Source: Tolypothrix sp. PCC 7910
GTDB lineage: Bacteria; Cyanobacteriota; Cyanobacteriia; Cyanobacteriales; Nostocaceae
Length of the DNA stretch: 64,000 nt
Direction of reading: 5' to 3'
Assembly: GCF_011769525.1 (NCBI RefSeq)
Contig: NZ_CP050440.1
Location: 4,713,501 to 4,777,500 of the forward strand
The notes beneath the pieces were generated by a model. It was not told the origin of the DNA. It saw only the letters and a list, made by a program, of their open reading frames with translations, and did no database searches. Both the position numbers and the translations under genes were made by a program. Numbering within the stretch: the stretch's first letter is position 1; the number at the start of each line of letters is the position of its first letter. Positions 54,047 through 63,200 of the stretch are shown here, piece by piece.

Positions 54047-54964
54047 ATGCATCAAAGTTCTGGTCGCTGGCGTTTAGGGCTGGCTTTATCGCTCATAACG
54101 GTGATATTGTGGGGTGTTCTACCTATCGTCCTGATGGTGACTCTTAAAGCGCTTGATGTCTATACAGTTATATGGTTTAGATTTTCGGTAGCCTTTGGTC
54201 TACTGGCTGTATATTTAGGGGTACAGGGTAAATTACCGACATTCGCACAATTGCGTTCTGCATCTTGGAAGTTATTAGCGATCGCAACCGTTTTTTTGGC
54301 GTTGAATTACTTTTTATTTTTGCAAGGTTTGTCACTGACTTCACCTGCAACTGCGGAAGTAATTATTCAGTTGTCTGTAGTTTTCTTAGGTTTGGGAGGG
54401 TTAATTGTTTTTCGAGAACGTTACAAACCACATCAATGGATGGGAGTATGTGTAATGACTCTCGGTTATATTTTATTTTTTCACGAACAGTTGACTAATT
54501 TAATTACAGCCCACCATAATTATCTTTTTGGCAGTACCTTAATTGTCTTAGGTGCAGCAGCATGGGCTATTTATGCTTTAGCACAAAAACAATTATTACA
54601 ATCTTGGTCTTCTGCACAAATTATGCTTGTTGTTTACGGTGGATGCGCTATTTTATTTGCTCCCTTAGCGACAAGTCAAACAATTTTTACACTTAGTAAT
54701 TTCTATTTGGGCGCATTGGTTTTTTGTGCATTAAATACAGTAATTGCCTATGGTGCTTTTGCGGAATCATTGGCACATTGGGAAGCCTCACGAGTGAGTG
54801 CAGTATTAGCTTTGGCACCTGTTGTAACTTTAATTGCAGTTTGGATTGTATCAGTAATTGCACCTTCATTACTTCTACCAGAAAAATTTACATTTTTAGG
54901 TCTCATAGGAGCGGCTTTAGTTGTTACTGGTGCTGCTGCAATTGCTATAGCAAAAGCTGAATAA
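54047..54964 (+). CDS. EamA-type DMT transporter
   Basis: 305 residues with ten hydrophobic helices in two repeated five-helix EamA units. The first unit ends VVFLGLGGLIVFRERYKPHQ and the second has ALAPVVTLIAVWI and LLLPEKFTFLGLIGAALV, the paired RE/PE-x(4)-G pattern of the family. Members export amino acids or metabolites, or import nucleotide sugars; the substrate is unknown. Stands alone. Confidence 0.9.
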   Translation: MHQSSGRWRLGLALSLITVILWGVLPIVLMVTLKALDVYTVIWFRFSVAFGLLAVYLGVQGKLPTFAQLRSASWKLLAIATVFLALNYFLFLQGLSLTSPATAEVIIQLSVVFLGLGGLIVFRERYKPHQWMGVCVMTLGYILFFHEQLTNLITAHHNYLFGSTLIVLGAAAWAIYALAQKQLLQSWSSAQIMLVVYGGCAILFAPLATSQTIFTLSNFYLGALVFCALNTVIAYGAFAESLAHWEASRVSAVLALAPVVTLIAVWIVSVIAPSLLLPEKFTFLGLIGAALVVTGAAAIAIAKAE

Positions 54965-55296
54965 ATGGTAGCTTTTTCAGAGTTTTTACTGTGTATTAAT
55001 TGTAGTAAATTAATCATCAATGGAAAGCTACATTAGAAATACTGAGGCAGGGTATTTTTTTCTTTGTTATGATTTCACAGTAAGCATCAACCAGTTGAGT
55101 AAATCTCTTGCCAATTAGATATTTGTAGTATCAGAATGGCTTTGTTACATTTAATTTTTGGCATTGTAACAACGAGATAAATACTCAAAAATCTGCGAAT
55201 TAATGAGGCGATTAATATTAAATAACCTTACCAGGGTGTCCGAATAACTACCAGAGCCAACGCCTCGTGACACCACATCACCGAAACAGTTGAGCG
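54965..55296. other. Intergenic region
   Basis: 332 AT-rich bases upstream of the DUF1400 hydrolase. No repeat or small gene that I can support. Confidence 0.5.
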
Positions 55297-57081
55297 ATGA
55301 TTAGTTTGTATGGTAAGTGGGCCAGCAGCCTGAGAAGAATTTCAATAGTGCTGGTTCTTTCAGTGTTGCTGCCAACATTTGGAATGAGTAATTCTGTGTT
55401 AGCAGCAGAACAAGTTTATGGTTCTTATTCAGCTCTCAGACTTTCTATACCGATAACTTCTTTAGAAATATATGCCCAGAATGGTGTAATTGATAACAAG
55501 CTGAATGTTTACCAACAGTACCTACCACCACAAAAACTCCAAGATTTACGGAGAATTTTACTTACTCCTGTAAAAGTAAGTCCGGTCGTGGTTGCACAAT
55601 TTCTCTACACACCACAAGGGGAATTTATTCTCCGAAGGTTAGCAGAAGCAATTAAAACAACATCTCCACAAACACAACCGGAATATCAAACTTTACGATT
55701 GGCGTTTATTTCTGCAGCTGCGGAACAGGGAGGGCTAACATTATTAAATCTGTTACGCAAGTATCCCAACAGCAGTATTAATATTGATTTAGCGCACAGT
55801 ATGGGGATAGCTGGGGAACTAGAACAGCTCATCAATGAAACTAGCCTAGCGATCGCAGAAGTTAACCGTAAGTCCAATATAGAAGCTACTAACCAAGAAC
55901 CAATAAATTTCTCCCAATTGCCAGATTTACGACAATTAGGAAAATTCACAGCGCAAAAATACGCACTAGAATTTCTCGACTTGTCACGGCGTAGGCATTT
56001 ATCAACGGATGTTTATATACCTAATGTCCAAAGTCCAGCACCAGTAATTGTCATTTCTCACGGTTTGGGTACAGATAGCAGCAATTTCCGTTATTTAGCT
56101 ACTCATTTAGCTTCCTATGGATTTGCCGTTGTTGTGCCTAATCATAGCGATGCGGAACAATTGCGATCGCCAATTAATAACAAGACTATTGAAGTTACAC
56201 AAGCAGATGAATTTACTAACCGACCTTTAGATGTGAAATACATCCTGAATCAACTGGAAGCGGCGAACCAGTCTGATTCTCGGTTTAAAGGGAAGTTAAA
56301 TCTGCAACAAGTAGGAGTGTTTGGACAATCTTTAGGTGGTTATACAGCCTTAGCTTTGGCGGGCGCTAAGATTAACTTTGAGCAACTGCAACGAGATTGT
56401 CAGCCAAAGTTACTCGAAGATACTTGGAATATGTCTTTACTTCTCCAATGTCGCGCCTTAGCGTTAAAAAATGGGCAGTCTGGGGAAGAAATGAACTTGC
56501 GGGATGAGAGAGTTAAAGCTGCGATCGCAGTTAACCCCATTACTAGCTCCATTTTTGGCAAAGCTGGCTTGAGCCAAGTTAAAATTCCTGTGATGGTGGT
56601 TGGTAGTAGTGATGATACGGTTGCACCAGCCTTATTCGAGCAAATTGTCCCCTTCTCTTGGTTTGCGAATCCCCAAAAGTATCTCGTAATGTTGAATGGT
56701 GCAAGTCACTTTTCTACCATTGGTAATGGTAATAGCGATCGCGAGGCTGTAGGGTCACTGGCTCAAGTTATTGGCGATAATCCAGATCAAGCACATCGTT
56801 ACATGAATGCTTTGAGTTTACCCTTCTTCCAAACTCACGTTGCGGGAACCTCAACATACTTCCCCTACCTCAACGCCGCCTACGCTAAAGCTATTTCTAG
56901 TCAGCCTTTAAGTGTGAGTTTTGTGCAGTCTCTACAACCCACAGAATTAGCTCAAATAGTTGACACCGAAGGTACAGCAACCAAAGGATTGAGCAAAAAG
57001 TCACCTAACTCCATCGTTAGTTTTGGATTTTGGATGTTGGATGTGGGTATGGCGCTGCTGCATGTGATTATGTTTCTGTGA
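55297..57081 (+). CDS. Exported alpha/beta hydrolase with DUF1400 domain
   Basis: 594 residues. Signal peptide (about 13-37, ending NSVLAAEQ), a DUF1400 helical module (about 40-165, YGSYSALRLSIPITSLEIYA), then an alpha/beta hydrolase with oxyanion region VISHGLGTDSSNF, the nucleophile in VFGQSLGGYTAL (G-x-S-x-G), Asp in VVGSSDDTVAP and His in NGASHFS. It is probably a periplasmic lipase or esterase, dienelactone-hydrolase-like. The last 20 residues (SFGFWMLDVGMALLH) look like translated repeat or an added tail. Confidence 0.9.
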   Translation: MISLYGKWASSLRRISIVLVLSVLLPTFGMSNSVLAAEQVYGSYSALRLSIPITSLEIYAQNGVIDNKLNVYQQYLPPQKLQDLRRILLTPVKVSPVVVAQFLYTPQGEFILRRLAEAIKTTSPQTQPEYQTLRLAFISAAAEQGGLTLLNLLRKYPNSSINIDLAHSMGIAGELEQLINETSLAIAEVNRKSNIEATNQEPINFSQLPDLRQLGKFTAQKYALEFLDLSRRRHLSTDVYIPNVQSPAPVIVISHGLGTDSSNFRYLATHLASYGFAVVVPNHSDAEQLRSPINNKTIEVTQADEFTNRPLDVKYILNQLEAANQSDSRFKGKLNLQQVGVFGQSLGGYTALALAGAKINFEQLQRDCQPKLLEDTWNMSLLLQCRALALKNGQSGEEMNLRDERVKAAIAVNPITSSIFGKAGLSQVKIPVMVVGSSDDTVAPALFEQIVPFSWFANPQKYLVMLNGASHFSTIGNGNSDREAVGSLAQVIGDNPDQAHRYMNALSLPFFQTHVAGTSTYFPYLNAAYAKAISSQPLSVSFVQSLQPTELAQIVDTEGTATKGLSKKSPNSIVSFGFWMLDVGMALLHVIMFL

Positions 57082-57256
57082 GGTGGGGATTGGGGAACTC
57101 GGGGCCCCCTCTGGGGATAAGGGGTAATGGGGATTGGGAAAATTCTTGTGAGTGAATGAGGTGGAGTTTCATACAAAAATTATGTTGAGTGCGATCGCTC
57201 GTGTCTCTACATAATTTTTGTGGGAGAATATCATCTTCGGTTTCTAAAATTAAACT

Positions 57257-58129
57257 GTGCAAGGTTTTCTTAACTTAAACAAACCATTTGACTGGACTTC
57301 TCATGATTGTGTGGCGCGGGTGCGGAAACTCCTGCGCCTCAAACGTGTGGGACACGCGGGAACTTTAGATCCAGCAGCTACGGGGGTTTTACCCATCGCT
57401 TTTGGTAGAGCCACCAGATTATTACAATATTTGCCAGGTAATAAAGCTTACAATGCCACCATTAGGTTTGGCGTGCAGACGACAACCGATGATTTACAAG
57501 GGGAAGTCATTACTTCTGCACCCTGTCCTCAGTTGAGTTTAGCTGAGGTAAAAACAGCCTTACCGCAATTTTTGGGAAAAATTGAGCAGATTCCGCCTAG
57601 TTATAGCGCCATTCAAGTAGATGGACAACGTTTATATGATTTAGCACGGCGGGGGGAAAAGGTGGAAGTCCCGATACGCACAGTAGAAGTGTTGCAAATG
57701 GAGATTTTAGCTTGGCGAGAAGGAGATTTTCCGGAATTAGATATTGCGATCGCTTGTGGTGCTGGGACATATATTAGAGCGATCGCGCGGGATTTAGGTG
57801 CAGTTTTACAAACTGGGGGAACCCTCGCCGCTTTGACGCGTACTGTAAGTAGTGGTTTTGATTTAGCAGAGAGTTTAACGTTGAATGATTTAGAAACTCA
57901 ACTGCAAGCCGGGACATTTCAATCAATTCCCCTTGATGCACCTTTGCAGCATTTACCATCAGTGGTTTTACCAGCAACATCTGCTCAAAAATGGTGCCAG
58001 GGACAGCGAATTTTTGTAACTACAGACATATCTGGAAATGCGCGAGTTTACGAGGAACCAACTCGTTTTTTGGGGATTGGGCAAGTTAATTATGAAGTAT
58101 TGATACCAACAACAGTTATAGCGATATAA
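57257..58129 (+). CDS. truB: tRNA pseudouridine-55 synthase
   Basis: 290 residues, GTG start at 57257. [16 protein letters not shown], the catalytic [14 protein letters not shown] with nucleophile D38, [14 protein letters not shown] and the [16 protein letters not shown] block are diagnostic of TruB, which makes the universal pseudouridine of the tRNA T-loop. The C-terminal part is short, without a full PUA domain. Heptamer-like repeats separate it from the hydrolase gene. Confidence 0.96.
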   Translation: MQGFLNLNKPFDWTSHDCVARVRKLLRLKRVGHAGTLDPAATGVLPIAFGRATRLLQYLPGNKAYNATIRFGVQTTTDDLQGEVITSAPCPQLSLAEVKTALPQFLGKIEQIPPSYSAIQVDGQRLYDLARRGEKVEVPIRTVEVLQMEILAWREGDFPELDIAIACGAGTYIRAIARDLGAVLQTGGTLAALTRTVSSGFDLAESLTLNDLETQLQAGTFQSIPLDAPLQHLPSVVLPATSAQKWCQGQRIFVTTDISGNARVYEEPTRFLGIGQVNYEVLIPTTVIAI

Positions 58130-58414
58130 AGAGTAATCTCCTGAAAATTGAGCCTAAAATTCCAAAATACCGTATTTTCAACCTTTAGGTTATTGATGTT
58201 TTTTGACTAACCTGGAATAAAGACAAAGCTAAAATCAATCTAATTTACATATAAAAATTTGCTCATCAGTTAATTGTGGGGTTAGTTCCCCATAAGAGTA
58301 CTTTTCTAATGTTCACATCAGTAGCATCAGAAATCTTACTATGATGATGTAATTCACATTTAAATTAGCTAGTTGATATATTTTTGCAGTTTTCTGCATG
58401 AATTTTACACAAAA

Positions 58415-60085
58415 ATGAAGAGGAAATATAACATTTCTGCATCTAGACTTAAAGTTTGCTGGAAATATTTAGCGCATCAACTTGCACTACATCCATCGCC
58501 AGTTATTAGTGTGACAGTAGTTTTAACTCTACTTTTATTTATTCCCCAAACTTGGGTTGCTTGGCAAGCTTATCAAGACTTCAATAGCATTATTAAAAAT
58601 GAATTACGATTGCAAAAATTAAGCGATACAATTACACATCTAGATGAAGTATTAACTATGTCGGCTAGAATGAATGCTGCTACAGGTAATCCTATGTGGG
58701 AGCAACGTTATCGTTCATTTGAGCCTAAATTAGATGCAGCTATTAAAGAATCGATTAAACTTGCACCTCAAGCCTATACAGGAGAAGATGCGAAAAAAAC
58801 AGATATTGCTAATCAGCGTTTGGTTGAGATGGAATATAAATCATTTGAGATAGTAAAAACCTCCCAAAAAGCTGCAGCACAAGCACTTTTATCTAGCAAA
58901 GAATATGAATTACAAAAACAACAATATGCAGATGGAGTTGCTAGTAGAAACCACTTTATTTCAATTCAGCTTGACAATAAAATAGCTGGTTATCGCCAAC
59001 ATCTATTTTGGGCGACATTCTCCTCTTTTTTTAGTTTAGCAATGCTAATTCCGGCATGGATATTTGTATTGAGTCTCCTAAGAGAATACTTGAGAATTAA
59101 GCAAATTACTCAAATTGCTATAGAACACGCTAATCAAGAGTTGGAAATTAGAGTAGGCCAAAGGACAGAGGAATTAACAGTTAAAAATATTCAAATTCAA
59201 CGAACTCTGCAAGAACTGCAACAAACACAAATGCAATTGATTCAAACTGAAAAAATGTCTTCCTTGGGACAAATGTTAGCAGGGATTGCTCATGAAATTA
59301 AGAACCCTGTTAATTTTGTATCTGGGAATATTGTTTATGCTCAAGAATATCTCTATGACTTACTAAAATTAGTCCAATTATATCAAGATAACTATCCCAA
59401 TCCTCCCCAAGAAATCAAAGCAAAAATAAAAGCAATAGATTTGAATTTTCTGGTGAAAGATTTTACCAAACTCCTCGAATCTATGAAAGTAGGAACTAAT
59501 AGAATTGAGGAAATAATCTATTCGCTGCGTAACTTTTCTCGTACAGATGAGACAGCAGTTCAGCAAGTAGATATCCATGAAGGTATTGATAGTACATTAA
59601 TGATTTTAAGCCACCGTTTAAAAGCTCACGATGTACAACCAGAAATTGCTATAGTTAAAGAGTATGGCATACTACCAGCGATTGAATGTTATCCAAGTCA
59701 ACTTAATCAAGTATTTATGAATATTCTTGCCAATGCAATTGATGCTTTAGAGGAACAAAATAACAAGCGCAAATCAGCACAAATTCAAGCTCAAAGTTAT
59801 ATTCATATCTCTACTCAAGTATTAAACCCAGATAAGATATTAATATGTATTAGAGATAATGGTGCAGGTATTCCAGAGAATATTATTCCCAGACTATTTG
59901 ACCCATTTTTTACTACCAAAACTGTGGGTCATGGTACAGGAATAGGACTATCTATTAGTCATCAAATTATCGTAGAAAAGCATGGTGGTAAGCTATCTTG
60001 TCAATCAACAGTTGGAGAGGGTACAGAATTTATGATTGAGTTGAAAACAAGCCTATCATCTAATTTAAAATTATCAAATAAGTAA
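58415..60085 (+). CDS. Membrane sensor histidine kinase
   Basis: 556 residues. The ATG at 58415 is chosen over the TTG at 58373. TM1 (about 27-48), an external helical sensor of about 150 residues with the four-helix-bundle look of chemoreceptor sensors, TM2 (about 205-230), coiled coil, HisKA ([24 protein letters not shown] in pieces) and an ATPase domain with DNGAGIPE and GHGTGIGLSIS. The kinase core is close to that of the ethylene-type kinase at 5717, down to the [12 protein letters not shown] lead-in and the [14 protein letters not shown]-like block. The ligand is unknown; no regulator is linked. Confidence 0.92.
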   Translation: MKRKYNISASRLKVCWKYLAHQLALHPSPVISVTVVLTLLLFIPQTWVAWQAYQDFNSIIKNELRLQKLSDTITHLDEVLTMSARMNAATGNPMWEQRYRSFEPKLDAAIKESIKLAPQAYTGEDAKKTDIANQRLVEMEYKSFEIVKTSQKAAAQALLSSKEYELQKQQYADGVASRNHFISIQLDNKIAGYRQHLFWATFSSFFSLAMLIPAWIFVLSLLREYLRIKQITQIAIEHANQELEIRVGQRTEELTVKNIQIQRTLQELQQTQMQLIQTEKMSSLGQMLAGIAHEIKNPVNFVSGNIVYAQEYLYDLLKLVQLYQDNYPNPPQEIKAKIKAIDLNFLVKDFTKLLESMKVGTNRIEEIIYSLRNFSRTDETAVQQVDIHEGIDSTLMILSHRLKAHDVQPEIAIVKEYGILPAIECYPSQLNQVFMNILANAIDALEEQNNKRKSAQIQAQSYIHISTQVLNPDKILICIRDNGAGIPENIIPRLFDPFFTTKTVGHGTGIGLSISHQIIVEKHGGKLSCQSTVGEGTEFMIELKTSLSSNLKLSNK

Positions 60086-60126
60086 GGGATTTTATGAATA
60101 TCGAAAATCCAAAATCTAAAATTGAT

Positions 60127-60423
60127 TTACTCCCAAGTTGAGACATCGCGTAGTAAATCGGGAATTTGCTCTTGCGATTGGGGAAATTCTAGCAAGGTTT
60201 CTCGATAACCTAAATACCCAGACTCTGCAAAAGATAATAACATTCTTGTCAGCGCTATCCACACTTCCGGCTCATATTCCCAATCACGGTAACGTCCAGA
60301 TTTACCAGCAATTGAACGTAGCGCCCAAAAATAAGAATTTCTCACCACAGAACCGCCTTTTTTAAACTCTGGTAAGTCCTCGTGATTGATGATTAGCACT
60401 TGATTCTCAATTCTGGCTCTCAT
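60127..60423 (-). CDS. Small conserved-looking protein, unknown
   Basis: 98 residues; ATG at 60423 preferred to TTG at 60432. Soluble, with FKKGGSVVRNSYFWALRSIAG and WEYEPEVWIALTRMLLSFAE. Well-mixed composition and a normal codon pattern support a real gene. I do not recognise the family. It lies between the histidine kinase and the hairpin repeats. Confidence 0.65.
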   Translation of the reverse strand: MRARIENQVLIINHEDLPEFKKGGSVVRNSYFWALRSIAGKSGRYRDWEYEPEVWIALTRMLLSFAESGYLGYRETLLEFPQSQEQIPDLLRDVSTWE

Positions 60424-60463
60424 GTATATCAAAAAATATCAAAATATCAATTCCTCCATATAT

Positions 60464-60589
60464 TGTAGGATGCGTTAACGTAGTGTAACGCATCCTATTT
60501 AATATTCAGCAATTATTAAAAAAATATATTCGATCAACACATCATATTTGATGATGTTGGTGATGCGTTAGGCTTTAGCTTAACACATC
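60464..60589. repeat. Two GATGCGTTA hairpin repeats
   Basis: Copy one at 60464-60497 (GGATGCGTTA with TAACGCATCC) and copy two at 60562-60589 (GATGCGTTA with TAACACATC) lie 64 bases apart, between convergent-free minus-strand genes. Confidence 0.8.
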
Positions 60590-60597
60590 ATACAATT

Positions 60598-62715
60598 CTA
60601 CAATTCTGAAGATAAACCTAGGCGGAAGGTAAAGCCAGGACTATAGATGCGATTAACTCGTTCGTATTGTTCACCTAATAAGTTTTCTAGGTAAACCATC
60701 AGACCTAAAGTTCTCGTTAAAGGAATCCGTCCACTTAAGTCTAAATTGAGGAAAGAGGGAGCAAAATCTGTAGGTCTGTCGCCAGTTCTATTAAAGAGGG
60801 AGCGACGCGCGCCACTGTTGTATGTAACATACAAATTAGCCTGCCAACCTGAATTTTGATAACCTATACCTGTTTGCAGTACAGAATAGGGAATTAAACC
60901 TAACTGTAAACCTCTTTCATCTCCGGTTTTAATTTGGGCATCTGTATAGGTATAGTTGACAAAAGTTGACCAACCACGAGCAAATTTTAATTGCAACGCC
61001 GCCTCTAAACCATTGGTATCTACTAACCCAATGTTTTGCCATTTTCCAGCTAGTACGCCTAGGCGGTTGTCTAAACTACTACCGAAGTAAGTAAATTGTC
61101 CAGTCAAATTTTCTGAAAAGTTGATATCTACTCCCGCTGTCCAAGAGGAACCTGTTTCTGGTTTTAAATCTGGATTGGGTTCCCAACCATGAACTGTATC
61201 GTAAACATATAGCTGATCTAAACCTGGGTTACGTTGTCCTCCTGTCCAGCTACTACGTATGGCTATGCTGGGTGCGATCGCATAACGTAAACCAACGCTA
61301 GGATTTAGATAATCTCCAAACTGGCTATCAAAGTTTTGTCTTAGCCCTAAATCTATCAGGAAACTATCGCTGATATTTAATGTATTTACGGCAAATAAAG
61401 CTGTAGTAAATACACTTCTATTTTCAGTTTCATTAGTTGCAATTCTATTAGGACTGCTACTTAAAACATCACCAGTTAAGTCAGTATTTTTTAAATCTAA
61501 TCCCCAACGCAATTGATTATTAGGGTTAAATTTCCATTGATGATCCAATCTAGCTGTCAATTGTTGTGTGTCTAAAACACCTGTACGATAAAATTCTCGC
61601 CCCTGAAAAACTGTAGGCCCGTATGTGCTGAAGTAATCTTGGTTATAACCCAATGTGGTTGTTAAAATAGAACTTTCGCCATTTCCTAGACGAGTTTTCC
61701 AAGATAAGCCAGCGTTAAATCCGTCATGATCTAGTCGGTCTCTTTGGAGAGGGAAACCAAAATAAATTAAGCCGCGACGACTGCTTAATTTAGTAATATC
61801 AAGATTGAGAGAATTTTTTTTATCCAAATCTACACCAATACTGCCAAAGTAAGTACTTGTGGCTGTATCTGCATTGAAGAAAAATCCTTGTGGATCGCGA
61901 TTGGCTGCGCCTATAGGAACGCGATAACGGTTATCTGTAAAGTATCTCTCAAAACTAAAGTTATATTTTACAGAACCAGTAGAGCCAGCATAACTAAATT
62001 GTTGATTATTTTGGCTTAAGGAACCAAATTCTACACTACTAGTTAATTTGGGTTGTGTATAACCTTCTTTGGTTATGATATTAACTACTCCGCCAAAGGC
62101 TGATGAACCATACAAAGCCGATGCAGCGCCACTATACAGTTCTACTCGTTCAATCGCCTCTACAGGAATACTATTTAAATCTGTGCCACCATGATATGTA
62201 TTAATATTGGTGTTAATTGATCTGCCGTTAATCAGAAATACAGATTGATTAATAGAAGCGCCGCGGTAATATGTCCCTGTGTGAATATCTGCACCATGAC
62301 CAGCATCATTAATAGCAAATCCTGGCATTCTTTTTAACACATCAGCGACGCTATTAGCACCTTGTTTTTTAATTTCTTCTTGCTCAATTACATAGGTTGG
62401 AGTTGACTGAGGAAGAGTATCTTCTTCTCCAATTACTTCTATAGTAATATCTGCTTGATCACTGGAATTGGAGTCTGTTGTTGGCTCATCTGCTGGTTGA
62501 GTTTCTTGATTTTCTGCGTCTGTTTCTGGTGCTTGTGTTAAGAATTCAGCATTTGTAGAGGGTAATTCAATTTCACTGATATCAAGAATTTGGGTAATTA
62601 CTGCAGGCGATTTCTCAACATTTCCCTGCTTGATTTCCGCCTCAGATGCGAAGCAAGCAGCATCTACCAGTAAAGTTTGCACAACCACTGGTAGCAACAA
62701 AAAACATTTATTCAC
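60598..62715 (-). CDS. TonB-dependent outer-membrane receptor
   Basis: 705 residues, GTG start at 62715 with GAGAG upstream. A signal peptide precedes an acidic linker of about 70 residues; a TonB-box-like ITIEVIGEE near residue 90; a plug domain (SVADVLKRMPGFAI, RGASINQSVFLINGR, ERVELYSGAASALYGSSAFGG in pieces) and a 22-strand-type barrel ending in GFTFRLGLSSEL. It imports siderophores, cobalamin or similar; no transport or siderophore genes adjoin it and no Fur box was certain. The AMIN domain common in cyanobacterial receptors is absent. Confidence 0.93.
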   Translation of the reverse strand: MNKCFLLLPVVVQTLLVDAACFASEAEIKQGNVEKSPAVITQILDISEIELPSTNAEFLTQAPETDAENQETQPADEPTTDSNSSDQADITIEVIGEEDTLPQSTPTYVIEQEEIKKQGANSVADVLKRMPGFAINDAGHGADIHTGTYYRGASINQSVFLINGRSINTNINTYHGGTDLNSIPVEAIERVELYSGAASALYGSSAFGGVVNIITKEGYTQPKLTSSVEFGSLSQNNQQFSYAGSTGSVKYNFSFERYFTDNRYRVPIGAANRDPQGFFFNADTATSTYFGSIGVDLDKKNSLNLDITKLSSRRGLIYFGFPLQRDRLDHDGFNAGLSWKTRLGNGESSILTTTLGYNQDYFSTYGPTVFQGREFYRTGVLDTQQLTARLDHQWKFNPNNQLRWGLDLKNTDLTGDVLSSSPNRIATNETENRSVFTTALFAVNTLNISDSFLIDLGLRQNFDSQFGDYLNPSVGLRYAIAPSIAIRSSWTGGQRNPGLDQLYVYDTVHGWEPNPDLKPETGSSWTAGVDINFSENLTGQFTYFGSSLDNRLGVLAGKWQNIGLVDTNGLEAALQLKFARGWSTFVNYTYTDAQIKTGDERGLQLGLIPYSVLQTGIGYQNSGWQANLYVTYNSGARRSLFNRTGDRPTDFAPSFLNLDLSGRIPLTRTLGLMVYLENLLGEQYERVNRIYSPGFTFRLGLSSEL

Positions 62716-63200
62716 GTTATTCTCTCACACCCGTCAACATACTCACTAAGTATATTTTTTGGGTGATGGGTAAGAAATGTCAAAAGACAAGCTGTCATAG
62801 TTAGTTATTCAAGTAATTAGCAATAGTGATGTATGACTGATGTTTGATTTAAAAAAATCTACGAGAAGCGTTAAAAATGATGCGTTACGCTATCGCTAAC
62901 TGATGATGCGTTACGCTATCGCTAACGCATCCTACGTGAAATTCCAAAATCAAATATGAGTTCTATAGAAAAATTTTTATGTTCTATTTAGTTGAGATAT
63001 CGAGAATTTATTTTTTTTGGTTTCATAATCTAAAATTTTCAGACAAAATGTTATTTTAATGAAAGAAATATACAGTATTTTATATATATTTTGACGTATT
63101 AATTTAATTTATATCTGAAGGTAGATGTTAAATAAAAGAAATTTTTTCAAAAAATTAATCTTTTAATTGTTGCTGTTAATTTATAATTGGCAATTTTATC
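62716..63200. other. Divergent intergenic region
   Basis: 485 very AT-rich bases between the receptor and the phytochrome. It carries a doubled hairpin repeat (next entry); otherwise nothing identifiable. Confidence 0.6.
62879..62938. repeat. Doubled GATGCGTTA hairpin repeat
   Basis: GATGCGTTACGCTATCGCTA occurs at 62879 and again at 62905; the first copy lacks its right half and the second is complete (ACGCATCCTACGTGA). This indicates one unit inserted into, or slipped over, another. Confidence 0.8.
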
